Shown piece after piece: positions 28,198 through 36,302 of a stretch of 64,000 nt of DNA; the stretch's first letter is position 1, and every line of letters begins with the position of its first letter. The position numbers and the translations under genes are program-made. The notes beneath the pieces were generated by a model. It was not told where the DNA came from and did not search any database. It was given only the letters and a program-made list of their open reading frames with translations. Origin of the DNA: Arenibacter sp040216555 (GTDB lineage: Bacteria; Bacteroidota; Bacteroidia; Flavobacteriales; Flavobacteriaceae). Location: positions 372,001-436,000 of the forward strand of contig JAVJOW010000038.1 in the NCBI GenBank assembly GCA_040216555.1. Reading direction: 5' to 3'.

Positions 28198-28541
28198 GCA
28201 CTTAAAATTGCAAGTTGAACTAATCCCGCTTTTTTCGGCGGGATCCAGGTTCAATACCTCGCCCCTTAGGTTCGTGCCCTCAGCAGTATGCCGCACAGAG
28301 CAGCTGTAGGTAAAAAGTTGTCAATAACAATTGACTATATCCACAAAAACTGCGTAGAACAAGGATTAGTTAAGGACCCAGTGGATTGGGAATATTGCAG
28401 CGCAATGAACTATGAGAAGGATGATTCGGTTTTAAAGTAGATAATGAAGGCATTCATTTAGGCATACTGGAATTTTGAGGAATAGTAGAAAAGATTAAGA
28501 GGCATGGTATAGGCACGAGCGTGACGCTCGCGCCAGCGTGG
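28198..28541 (+). repeat. 344-bp tandem repeat, copy 1 (REP/RAYT remnant)
   Basis: The first of two head-to-tail copies that differ at only a handful of positions. Each holds an ATCCCGC/GCGGGAT hairpin near its start, the 3' part of a transposase gene, and at its end a REP-like palindrome (GCACGAGCGTGACGCTCG). Confidence 0.9.
28288..28440 (+). pseudogene. C-terminal remnant of a REP-associated tyrosine transposase (copy 1)
   Basis: 50 codons from an ATG. The end, DYIHKNCVEQGLVKDPVDW then EYCSAMNYEKDDSVLK, matches the end of Y1/RAYT transposases (YIHxNPVxxGLVxxPxDYxxSSAxNY). The HUH and catalytic Tyr regions are absent, so it is only a remnant. Confidence 0.75.
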
Positions 28542-28885
28542 GCACTGAAAATTGAAAGTTGAACTAATCCCGCCTTTTTCGGCGGGATCCAGGTTCAATA
28601 CCTCGCCCCTTAGGTTCGTGCCCTCAGCAGTATGCCGCACAGAGCAGCTGTAAGTAAAAAGTTGTCAATAACAATTGACTATATCCACAAAAACTGCGTA
28701 GAACAAGGATTAGTTAAGGACCCAGTGGATTGGAAATATTGCAGCGCAATGAACTATGAGAAGGATGATTCGGTTTTAAAGTAGATAATGAAGGCATTCA
28801 TTTAGGCATACTGGAATTTTGAGGAATAGTAGAAAAGATTAAGAGGCATGGTATGGGCACGAGCGTGACGCTCGCGCCAGCGTGG
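28542..28885 (+). repeat. 344-bp tandem repeat, copy 2
   Basis: The second copy, offset by exactly 344 bp throughout. Its differences from copy 1 are single substitutions (for example TAGG/TAAG and GGGAATATT/GGAAATATT), indicating a recent duplication. Confidence 0.9.
28632..28784 (+). pseudogene. C-terminal remnant of a REP-associated tyrosine transposase (copy 2)
   Basis: The same 50-codon fragment as in copy 1, with one amino-acid change (WKY for WEY). It is still free of internal stops. No full-length transposase is in the window. Confidence 0.75.
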
Positions 28886-29098
28886 GGAAAGACTGGGTCT
28901 GGAATAACAATGACACACTTAAATGAACATAACCAACCTCCAAGGGTGTTGAAGGTTTTCTCTTCGCAATCAATGTGCTTTATACTTTCTCAAATAAGCT
29001 AAGATCTTTCTACTTGACCAATTTAATCTTATATTCAACTGGTTATAACACTTTAGTTGGAGCCTAAATTCTAAATACGCATTAAAAAAATCGACACC

Positions 29099-32000
29099 AT
29101 GCCCGTAAATTCTATATTGTCAAGTATGTTTCTCAAGATTTCCTGTAATCTCAGAAACCTACTGTTTATACCTTTGTTTACAGCTTTTTTAAGTTGTTCC
29201 GGACCAAATATTGAGGGTTCTTGGGACTTTGAATTTTCGATTGAAGATGAGCCAATCTCCGGTGTTCTAAAATTAATATATCAGGACGGTACCTATCAAG
29301 GCCATATAAATTCATTTCAATTTGGAAACATCGAGCTTCAAAATCTAATTGTTTCCGATAACGAACTTTCAGCGGATTTTGAAAAATGGGGTCTACAGAT
29401 GCTACTAAAAGGTTCTTTCGGAAATACAGGTTTTAACGGCAGCCTAGAATTCGAAGATGAAGTTCTGCCGTTCAAAGCAAAGAAACAGCCAAATGATTTA
29501 GTTAAAATTGACCGATCTCAGGTAAAATACCTCCTCACCGATAATGCTGTTCGAGAAAAAGAAAGTAACATAGATCATGCCGCTATTTTTGAAGAATTGG
29601 ATCAAGAATCGCTAGAGCGTGGGCGCAGGATCTATAACTCGAATTGCATCAACTGCCATGGAAATCCTGAAATTGAAGGGTCTATTCCCTTGTCCCTAAA
29701 GTTTTGGGAACAACCGTTCAAGGCGGGTTCAGATCCATTTTCAATGTATCAAACCATAACAAAAGGCTTTGCCACCATGCCCCCACAGTTGACACTTTCA
29801 CCCCAAGAAAAATATGATGTAATTACTTTTATTCGCGAGGTTTACGTTAAAAATGCTAATCCCGAGCAATATTTTAGAGTTTCACAGGGGTATTTAGCAA
29901 GCCTTCCAAAAGGCACTTCCAAGGGCCCCGAACCGAAACAACACCACCCATGGTCGGATCAGGATTATGGTAATTTTTTTATGAACACCTATGAATTGGT
30001 AGACGCCGAGACTGGCCCAGAACGGTTTCATTCGCCAGGTCCGACTCCCTTTCCGGATGAAGACTATTCAAAGAATAATTTTGCGTATAAAGGAATTGCG
30101 GTGCGCCTAGATAGAGGCGAAGGTGGAATTTCAAAGGGTAAGGTTTGGATGATCTTCGACCATGATCTTATGAGGGTCGCCGGAGGATGGACGGGCGAGG
30201 GATTCATTGATTGGGATGCCATTCTACTCAATGATCGTCATGAAACCTATCCACGAACGGTTGGCAAACTCCATTTCGAAACTCCTGTCGGCCCCGGTTG
30301 GGCCAATCCGGATAACGGGACCTTTGATGATCCTCGATTTACCGCAAGGGACGGAAGGCAATTTGGTCCGCTACCCAAAAGCTGGGCCGATTATAAGGGT
30401 ATTTACAAGGACCTGGACAATATTGTTATTTCTTACACAGTGGGTTCTGCCAAAATATTGGAACAATTGGGCATGGAAGAAAAAGGCGAACAAACCATTT
30501 TTACCAGAACTTTGGACATTTCGTCCTCAAGCTCCTTACTAAAATTGCGGGTGGCCCCTGTTACTTCTCAAGTTTACATTACCGGTAAAGGAGCGTCCCT
30601 ATCCCAAGAAGATGGTTACCATATGATGACCGTAAGCCCTTCGAAAGCGGCTCAGGTAAAAATATTCATTGGTAACGGGGAAATACAAGGTATGGAGGAT
30701 TTTGTTGCCGCATCCAAAGCCCCTGAATCACTCGGAAAGTACACCAAGGGTGGTGCTGCCCATTATCCGCAAGAATTGATCACTACAATTACAAAAGGGG
30801 CAGAGGATGGTATTTTTGCCGTTGATCAATTAAGCCCACCGTATGAGAACCCGTGGAACTGCCGAATGAAGCTCAGCGGTATCGATTTCATGAAAGATGG
30901 CAATAATGCGGTCGCCTGTACCACCGATGGCGACATTTGGTTGATTTCAGGTCTGACCGATGGCGGTATTACATTGAAATGGAAACGGATCGGCGCAGGT
31001 CTTTTCCAACCGCTTGGCATCAAGGTGGTCAATGATCAGATTTTTGTCACCTGTCGTGACCAAATCGTGCGTCTCCAAGATTTTAACGGCGATGGTGAAA
31101 CCGATTTTTATGAGAGTTTCAATCACGACCACCAGGTCACGGACCACTTTCACGAATTCGCTATGGGCTTGCAAGCTGACAAAGTGGGAAACCTATACTA
31201 TGCAAAAAGCGGAAGACATGCACGCGAGGCCCTGATTCCCCAACATGGTACTTTGATAAAAGTCACTAAGGATGGTTCGCGTTCCGAGATTATAGCCTCT
31301 GGTTTTCGAGCTGCAAACGGAGTCTGTATTAACCCTGACGGAAGTTTCTTGGTAACCGACCAACAAGGTTATTGGAACCCGATGAATCGCATCAACTGGA
31401 TAAAAACGGGAACAGAAAGCAGGTTTTATGGCAATATGTGGGGATATAATCCCCCCAAGGATACCACAAGGGTCGCCATGGAACAACCAATGGTTTGGGT
31501 CGACATGGAGTTCGATCGTTCCCCTTCAGAATTGCTATGGGTCGATAGTAAAAAATGGGGAGCTTTGGATGGGGGACTTTTGAGCTTTTCATATGGCTTT
31601 GGCAAGGTGCAATTGGTACTGCATGAAGAAGTTGAGGGCCAGCGACAGGGGGGTGTCATCGATATGCCGGACATTAAATTCTATACAGGTGTCATGCGGG
31701 GCCGTTTCAATCCTGATGACCAACAGCTGTATGCCTGTGGGATGGAAGCATGGGGCACCAATCAAAATATGAGAACCGGAGATCTATACCGAATCCGCTA
31801 CACCGGAAGAAGCATCCCCATGCCGATAAGGTTGAATGCACAGGGCAATGGCATGAAACTGACCTTTGCTTCTAAATTGAATTCCGAAAGTGCCACGGAT
31901 GTTTCGAAATACGAGGTAAAAACTTGGGATTTGGTAAGAAGTAGCAACTACGGCTCGGATCGCTACAATATCAAAAGCTTAAATATTTCAGAAGCAAGAT

Positions 32001-32182
32001 TATCGCCTGACGGAAAGACGGTAGTTCTGATAATGGAAAAAATAGCTCCCGTTGATGTAATGACCATATCCTATGACATTACAGACGAATCGGGCACCCC
32101 ATTAAAAGGTACCGTACAAAATACAATCCATATTTTACCAAAAGACAAGGGTTTGGGTTTAGAAAATGAGGGTTTGAACTAA
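29099..32182 (+). CDS. Large c-type cytochrome / DUF6797-like lipoprotein
   Basis: 1027 aa. N-terminal signal with lipobox FLSC (Cys33) predicts a lipidated envelope protein. Residues about 36-130 form a small beta domain (SWDFEFSIED). A monohaem cytochrome c domain follows with CINCH (Cys183, Cys186, His187) and the later Met in FATMPPQL as likely sixth ligand. The region from about 270 to 500 resembles DUF6797, and about 575-900 looks like a beta-propeller with DGDIWLISG, VCINPDGSFLVTDQQG and DGGLLSFSYGFGKVQL. It is probably an electron-transferring periplasmic dehydrogenase of polysaccharide or sugar catabolism, by analogy with planctomycete and verrucomicrobial homologues; the substrate is unknown. 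It appears monocistronic. Confidence 0.8.
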   Translation: MPVNSILSSMFLKISCNLRNLLFIPLFTAFLSCSGPNIEGSWDFEFSIEDEPISGVLKLIYQDGTYQGHINSFQFGNIELQNLIVSDNELSADFEKWGLQMLLKGSFGNTGFNGSLEFEDEVLPFKAKKQPNDLVKIDRSQVKYLLTDNAVREKESNIDHAAIFEELDQESLERGRRIYNSNCINCHGNPEIEGSIPLSLKFWEQPFKAGSDPFSMYQTITKGFATMPPQLTLSPQEKYDVITFIREVYVKNANPEQYFRVSQGYLASLPKGTSKGPEPKQHHPWSDQDYGNFFMNTYELVDAETGPERFHSPGPTPFPDEDYSKNNFAYKGIAVRLDRGEGGISKGKVWMIFDHDLMRVAGGWTGEGFIDWDAILLNDRHETYPRTVGKLHFETPVGPGWANPDNGTFDDPRFTARDGRQFGPLPKSWADYKGIYKDLDNIVISYTVGSAKILEQLGMEEKGEQTIFTRTLDISSSSSLLKLRVAPVTSQVYITGKGASLSQEDGYHMMTVSPSKAAQVKIFIGNGEIQGMEDFVAASKAPESLGKYTKGGAAHYPQELITTITKGAEDGIFAVDQLSPPYENPWNCRMKLSGIDFMKDGNNAVACTTDGDIWLISGLTDGGITLKWKRIGAGLFQPLGIKVVNDQIFVTCRDQIVRLQDFNGDGETDFYESFNHDHQVTDHFHEFAMGLQADKVGNLYYAKSGRHAREALIPQHGTLIKVTKDGSRSEIIASGFRAANGVCINPDGSFLVTDQQGYWNPMNRINWIKTGTESRFYGNMWGYNPPKDTTRVAMEQPMVWVDMEFDRSPSELLWVDSKKWGALDGGLLSFSYGFGKVQLVLHEEVEGQRQGGVIDMPDIKFYTGVMRGRFNPDDQQLYACGMEAWGTNQNMRTGDLYRIRYTGRSIPMPIRLNAQGNGMKLTFASKLNSESATDVSKYEVKTWDLVRSSNYGSDRYNIKSLNISEARLSPDGKTVVLIMEKIAPVDVMTISYDITDESGTPLKGTVQNTIHILPKDKGLGLENEGLN

Positions 32183-32680
32183 TAAAGCGGTCATCAGATA
32201 GAATTATAGCTAACGAATATAAAAGAACATTCCAGTAAAACGGCTTTTACATACGCGAGAATATGGAATTACCCTGTGGGTGATTTCATTTTTCGGCGGG
32301 TTGATGCGTTGGTCTCGTAGGCGAAGCTGGCGAGATGATGCGGGGGCTTATGATGCTAACGCCCCATATTTTCAATTATATCAAATAGCGCTGAAAATGC
32401 GCTATCCGCTAATTTGCTATAAACGTATCATAATGTTCCGCGCCTGCCTGCCGAAGCTTTTTTGCGTAGGCATGGTTATGGAACTTGAGCTTTGGTTAAA
32501 GGCGAAAGTATCTACTAATCTTCCATGATTTTTTTCTTTCCATAAATTGCCTGAAAATGTAATGAAATACTCTTTGCCCGAAGCGACGATAGGAGCGAAG
32601 TGGTAATGTGTATGGATTGGTAATCATATTTTTTTTATCTTTAATACTTCCCCAAGTATTAATAGTTGTTTGATAATTAA
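32183..32680. other. Intergenic, degenerate repeat-like sequence and operon promoter
   Basis: 498 bp. Several palindromic GC-rich tracts (for example near 32440-32475, GCCTGCCTGCCGAAGC and GCGTAGGC) look like decayed intergenic repeats. The right end carries the promoter/operator of the hydrocarbon-type operon. Confidence 0.5.
32641..32662 (+). promoter_or_regulatory. Dyad operator candidate of the AAR-ADO operon
   Basis: A perfect inverted repeat with 9-bp arms (TTAATACTT and AAGTATTAA) around a CCCC centre, 18 bp before the GNAT start codon. Position and symmetry suit a repressor or activator site. A short hairpin in the leader RNA is the alternative. Confidence 0.55.
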
Positions 32681-33733
32681 ATGATTAGATATCGACTTGC
32701 AGATTTAAAGGATAATCAACAATTATTGGATTTAACCATGCAAGCGGGTATGCCTGGTAAGATGGCTCTTCGTATAGATCGACATCCAGATTTTTTCAAA
32801 CTAAACAACTTACGAGGCGAAACTAAAGTATATGTCGCTCTTGATGGTACTCAAATAGTTGGTTCTATTTGTGTCTCAGTTCAAATAGTATTCATAGATA
32901 AAAATCAACATCCACTTTACTACATAAGCGACTTTAAAGTAGCAAAAATGCACCGAAATCATGGTATTGGTCTTCAATTAACCAATATGGTGGTTTCATA
33001 TTTAGAAACCCAAAATGCAGATTTTGCCTTCTTAAATGTATCCAAAGGAAATAAAAGACCATTTGTATTTTTTAGTGATAGAGGTCAATATCCCGATTTC
33101 GAAAACATAGGCACTTTCACCACCTTTCAATATATAGGGTCAAACTCAAAGCCTTCAAATAAAAAGTATAATATTGAACTAACTAAAGGAACAAATGAAG
33201 TCCTTGAGTTTTTGAACAATTTTTATTCGCAATACGAATTGGCAAACGTCATTTCAACTGATAAAATTAAAGATTCAGAGTTGTATGTCGTTTGGGAGCA
33301 TAATGAAATACTGGCCGTCATGTCCATTATTGATACAATGCATATAAAGCAAAATGTCGTCCTAAAAATGCCATGGCATTTAAAAGCTGTTATTGCTAGC
33401 ATTAATGTGTTTTGTAAGTGGTTCAAACTTTCTAAACTTCCTAAAGAAAAAGAGCCCATAAAAATGCTCTACATACAATATTTGGCACTAAAAGAGTATG
33501 ATAAATCTCTGATCTCTGCACTTATTTCATTTGCCAAACGACAAGCCTATAACAAATCGTATTCGTTCGTTTCAATAAGTACCCATGAGAATGATATATT
33601 ACTTCAAAAACTACCAAAGTTTATGAGGTTTACATTCCAATCTGTAGGGATGTTAGTAAGTATGAAAGACAGTAAAAGACTTATGAAATTGATTAAAGAA
33701 GGAATGCCATTTCGAGATTACTCAACAGTCTAA
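32681..33733 (+). CDS. GNAT-family acyltransferase, first gene of AAR-ADO cluster
   Basis: 350 aa. The N-terminal half is a GNAT domain: RLADLKDNQQLLDLT, then beta-4/alpha-3 with YYISDFKVAKMHRNHGIGLQL, which contains the acyl-CoA pyrophosphate loop R92-NHGIG. The C-terminal half (about 165-350) looks like a second, degenerate GNAT-like lobe without the loop. Substrate unknown. The cluster's fatty-acyl chemistry makes an acyl donor or lipid acceptor plausible. It begins the plus-strand run and is followed 18 bp later by the ADO homologue, so a shared transcript is likely. Confidence 0.82.
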   Translation: MIRYRLADLKDNQQLLDLTMQAGMPGKMALRIDRHPDFFKLNNLRGETKVYVALDGTQIVGSICVSVQIVFIDKNQHPLYYISDFKVAKMHRNHGIGLQLTNMVVSYLETQNADFAFLNVSKGNKRPFVFFSDRGQYPDFENIGTFTTFQYIGSNSKPSNKKYNIELTKGTNEVLEFLNNFYSQYELANVISTDKIKDSELYVVWEHNEILAVMSIIDTMHIKQNVVLKMPWHLKAVIASINVFCKWFKLSKLPKEKEPIKMLYIQYLALKEYDKSLISALISFAKRQAYNKSYSFVSISTHENDILLQKLPKFMRFTFQSVGMLVSMKDSKRLMKLIKEGMPFRDYSTV

Positions 33734-33751
33734 CGAAATAAATTATTAATT

Positions 33752-34489
33752 ATGGAATCAATCAACCAGCAGTTTAAAAGTATCGATGAGTTTAATGTGG
33801 TATCAGATGTCTTTTCTCAGGCAATTACAGGTGAGCTTATCGGTATGTCGAATTTCGCATCCTTATCAGGAACCATTGATGATCCTTATGAAAAAATGGA
33901 AGCGGTAGAACATGCCGCTAGTGAGCGTCAACACGCAGAAGGATTTCTGGCATATGCCAATAAAATGGGTCTTAAAGTCAAAATCAATTTGAATGGAGAA
34001 TATTGGGGACGTGTTCGAAAGGCATTTTTAAAATACGCCGAACGAAATGACTTTATTGCATGTCTTATCATTCAAGAAGTGATGTTAGAAGCATATGCGG
34101 TTGCTATGTATTCTGATGTCGGGAAAGCTTTAAAAGGTGGTCCTGGTAACTTATTTCTATCCATTGCAAATGAAGAACAAGAGCATATGGATCATTCCAC
34201 GGAAATACTTCGTGAAGAGTTGGAAAAGAACCCTGAAGAATTCTTAAAGAAATTTGAAGAGATACATTACGATTGCATGACCATTTTAGCAGAATTTTCA
34301 GTAACCTCCAAATGCGAATCCAGTTGTGGTGTTTGTCAAGGTGACTGTATGAAATTGTCCTTGGACCATATAGATTTGGATGTGACGACCATGCGTGGTA
34401 ATGCACTCGCTCTGTATGCTAAAGCATTGGACAATATTGGGGTGCCAGGAGAAAAGTCTATACAGTGGATTGCTAATTTGCCAGCTTAA
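33752..34489 (+). CDS. Aldehyde-deformylating oxygenase (ADO) homologue
   Basis: 245 aa ferritin-like di-iron protein (cyanobacterial ADO is about 231 aa). All six iron ligands align: Glu28 (AITGELIGM), Glu58 and His61 (SERQH), Glu113 (LIIQEVMLEAYAV), Glu142 and His145 (EEQEH). The block CLIIQEVMLEAYAVAMY and the ending NALALYAKALDNIGVP closely follow cyanobacterial ADO (CLLIQALLIEAFAI; YGEALSNIG). Known members convert fatty aldehydes to alkanes plus formate with O2 and four electrons. A Cys-rich insertion, Cys188-x3-Cys-x2-Cys-x3-Cys199, is not part of the cyanobacterial enzyme as I know it. The acyl-ACP reductase homologue nearby strengthens the call. An N-oxygenase or other ferritin-like activity remains possible. 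Confidence 0.85.
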   Translation: MESINQQFKSIDEFNVVSDVFSQAITGELIGMSNFASLSGTIDDPYEKMEAVEHAASERQHAEGFLAYANKMGLKVKINLNGEYWGRVRKAFLKYAERNDFIACLIIQEVMLEAYAVAMYSDVGKALKGGPGNLFLSIANEEQEHMDHSTEILREELEKNPEEFLKKFEEIHYDCMTILAEFSVTSKCESSCGVCQGDCMKLSLDHIDLDVTTMRGNALALYAKALDNIGVPGEKSIQWIANLPA

Positions 34490-34499
34490 CACCGACATC

Positions 34500-35201
34500 A
34501 TGATCTATAAACATAAGATTTTTGAACTACCTTTATACTTAATTTTGAGTGCTCTGTATATCATTCCAAAATTTCTGATGTCACCATTTCTGTATCTAGC
34601 GAAAACATTAGGATTGAAAGCTCCATTCTTAACAAAATTAGATGCAACAGTAAATAAAACAGTCTTGCCTCTAACAGAAGTTCCGGATAGTAATGAACGA
34701 TTGGATGTTCAGCCAAAATTACAAAAAGGCGATTCCTTACCTTCTGTACCTTTAATTTTTTCAGACGTAAAAACAGTGTTGCTTAAGGATTATGCACAAT
34801 CACCTCTTTTAGTGATTTTTGTTCGTGGCAGTTGGTGTTCGTATTCGCGATTGCATTTGGCAGATATCATGTCTAATAAAGATAAATTTGAAAGTTTAGG
34901 CATTAAATTATTGGCAATTACAGCTTACAAAGACCAAGAGTGGTGGTATTCACATGGAATTGACATTCCCGCGTATGTAGATTCAGAAAGTGATGTATTT
35001 AAAGCCTTTGGTATGCATATTGATTCTTGGATTGAATATGCTTGGGGGCGGAATTTACCGCACGAATCGGTATTTCTTTTTGATAAGAATGGCGTTTTGG
35101 TATTTAGTGATGTTCGCAAGGTCAATAGTATACTTCCAGGACAACGATTTTTAGGGAGTCATGCACTTTTAGAGTATGCTCATAAATTAATATCCATTTA
35201 A
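34500..35201 (+). CDS. Membrane-anchored one-Cys peroxiredoxin/thioredoxin-like protein
   Basis: 233 aa from ATG 34500, ten bases after the ADO stop; the longer frame overlapping ADO is rejected. An N-terminal hydrophobic anchor (about 8-35) precedes an AhpC/TSA-type domain (LLVIFVRGSWCSYSRLHL) whose only cysteine is Cys113, where family members often have WCPYC. One-Cys chemistry (peroxidase using an external thiol) is therefore expected. ADO is known to be inhibited by hydrogen peroxide, so a peroxidase coded between ADO and AAR would make sense; this is inference. Its stop overlaps the AAR start (TAATG). Confidence 0.75.
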   Translation: MIYKHKIFELPLYLILSALYIIPKFLMSPFLYLAKTLGLKAPFLTKLDATVNKTVLPLTEVPDSNERLDVQPKLQKGDSLPSVPLIFSDVKTVLLKDYAQSPLLVIFVRGSWCSYSRLHLADIMSNKDKFESLGIKLLAITAYKDQEWWYSHGIDIPAYVDSESDVFKAFGMHIDSWIEYAWGRNLPHESVFLFDKNGVLVFSDVRKVNSILPGQRFLGSHALLEYAHKLISI

Positions 35202-36274
35202 TGTCTGCAACTCAAAACTCTGTACAATTAGATTTTGCCGTAATAGGCCATCAGGAAAGTTGGGATGATATAAAATCATTCATTAATGGTATGAGGTCTG
35301 ATGATGCGGAAGATTTATCTCTCGAACAGGTAAAAAACACTTTTGGGTTTATACCACCGCGAAGTGTTTTTAAGATGAAAGTAAGATCAAAAACAGGTGC
35401 TTTGATCCATGGTGTTTATATCGAGACCTTTATTGAACCCGATAAACTCGGTATGCAAAATTTAAGAACTAACATCACGAAGGTAAATAACGCAATAGCT
35501 GTAGCTCAAAGACTCAATGCTAAAATTATAGCGCTTGGAGGTTTTACATCTATTGTGTTAGAGGGCAGCTTGAGTACGTTTGATACTAAAAAAACTAAAA
35601 TCACAACCGGAAATTCCCTTACATCTGCTTATATCTTAAAGGGAATCGAAAAGGCTTCACAGAAATTCAATGTTGATTTGAAAGCGAGCCAAGTATTGAT
35701 TATTGGTGCTACTGGAGATATTGGTATGGCCTGCACTAATTATCTGAAAGGTAAGGTCAGAACTTTGCTGTTGTGTGCTAGGAATCAAAGGCGATTGGAA
35801 ACTTTTTCTAACGGAATTTCTGAAGAACGTCATTTAGTAATCTATGATACAGATGTTTCTCAATTAGTATCTAATGCTGATATTATCATCAGTGCCGCTA
35901 GCTCAAATGATATCGAGATTGAAAATTACAAAAAACCAGTCATCATTTGCGATGCTGGTTACCCAAAGAATCTAGAACTGAAAATCGATGAGAAGGAGGG
36001 AATCTCTTTATTTCATGGAGGAATGGGTCATATAGGCTACGGCTATAATTTTGAACCGGACTACACAAAATACTTTTACAGATATCCATTACCACATATT
36101 GGTCACGGCTGTATACTCGAAGCTGTTGTACTCGCTTTAGAAAATAGATTTGAGAATTATTCTATTGGGAAGGGAAATATCAGCAATCAGAAAATCGACG
36201 ACATCTATGCCATGAGTATAAAACATGGATTGGAACTAGCTCCTTTTTATAATTCAAAAGGACTATGGCCATAA
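35201..36274 (+). CDS. Long-chain acyl-ACP reductase (AAR) homologue
   Basis: 357 aa (cyanobacterial AAR about 341 aa). Shared blocks with cyanobacterial AAR, in order: FAVIGH, GALIHGVYIE, ALGGFTSI (111-118), TTGNSLTSAY, the nucleotide-binding GATGDIG (169-175), LCARNQRRLE, CDAGYPKNL and the C-terminal GHGCILEAVVLALE. Cys304 in the last block aligns with the catalytic thioester-forming Cys. The reaction is NADPH-dependent reduction of acyl-ACP or acyl-CoA to fatty aldehyde, the substrate of ADO. The start overlaps the previous stop (TAATG), so translation is coupled. It ends 28 bp before the P450 gene. Confidence 0.88.
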   Translation: MSATQNSVQLDFAVIGHQESWDDIKSFINGMRSDDAEDLSLEQVKNTFGFIPPRSVFKMKVRSKTGALIHGVYIETFIEPDKLGMQNLRTNITKVNNAIAVAQRLNAKIIALGGFTSIVLEGSLSTFDTKKTKITTGNSLTSAYILKGIEKASQKFNVDLKASQVLIIGATGDIGMACTNYLKGKVRTLLLCARNQRRLETFSNGISEERHLVIYDTDVSQLVSNADIIISAASSNDIEIENYKKPVIICDAGYPKNLELKIDEKEGISLFHGGMGHIGYGYNFEPDYTKYFYRYPLPHIGHGCILEAVVLALENRFENYSIGKGNISNQKIDDIYAMSIKHGLELAPFYNSKGLWP

Positions 36275-36302
36275 AAGAGTTATCGTTTCCAAAAAGATTG
36301 TC

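Noticed and set aside
32280..32528. 82-codon plus-strand frame between the cytochrome gene and the GNAT gene
   Set aside because: It is built from GC-rich repeat-like palindromes and has no family resemblance or coupling to the downstream operon.
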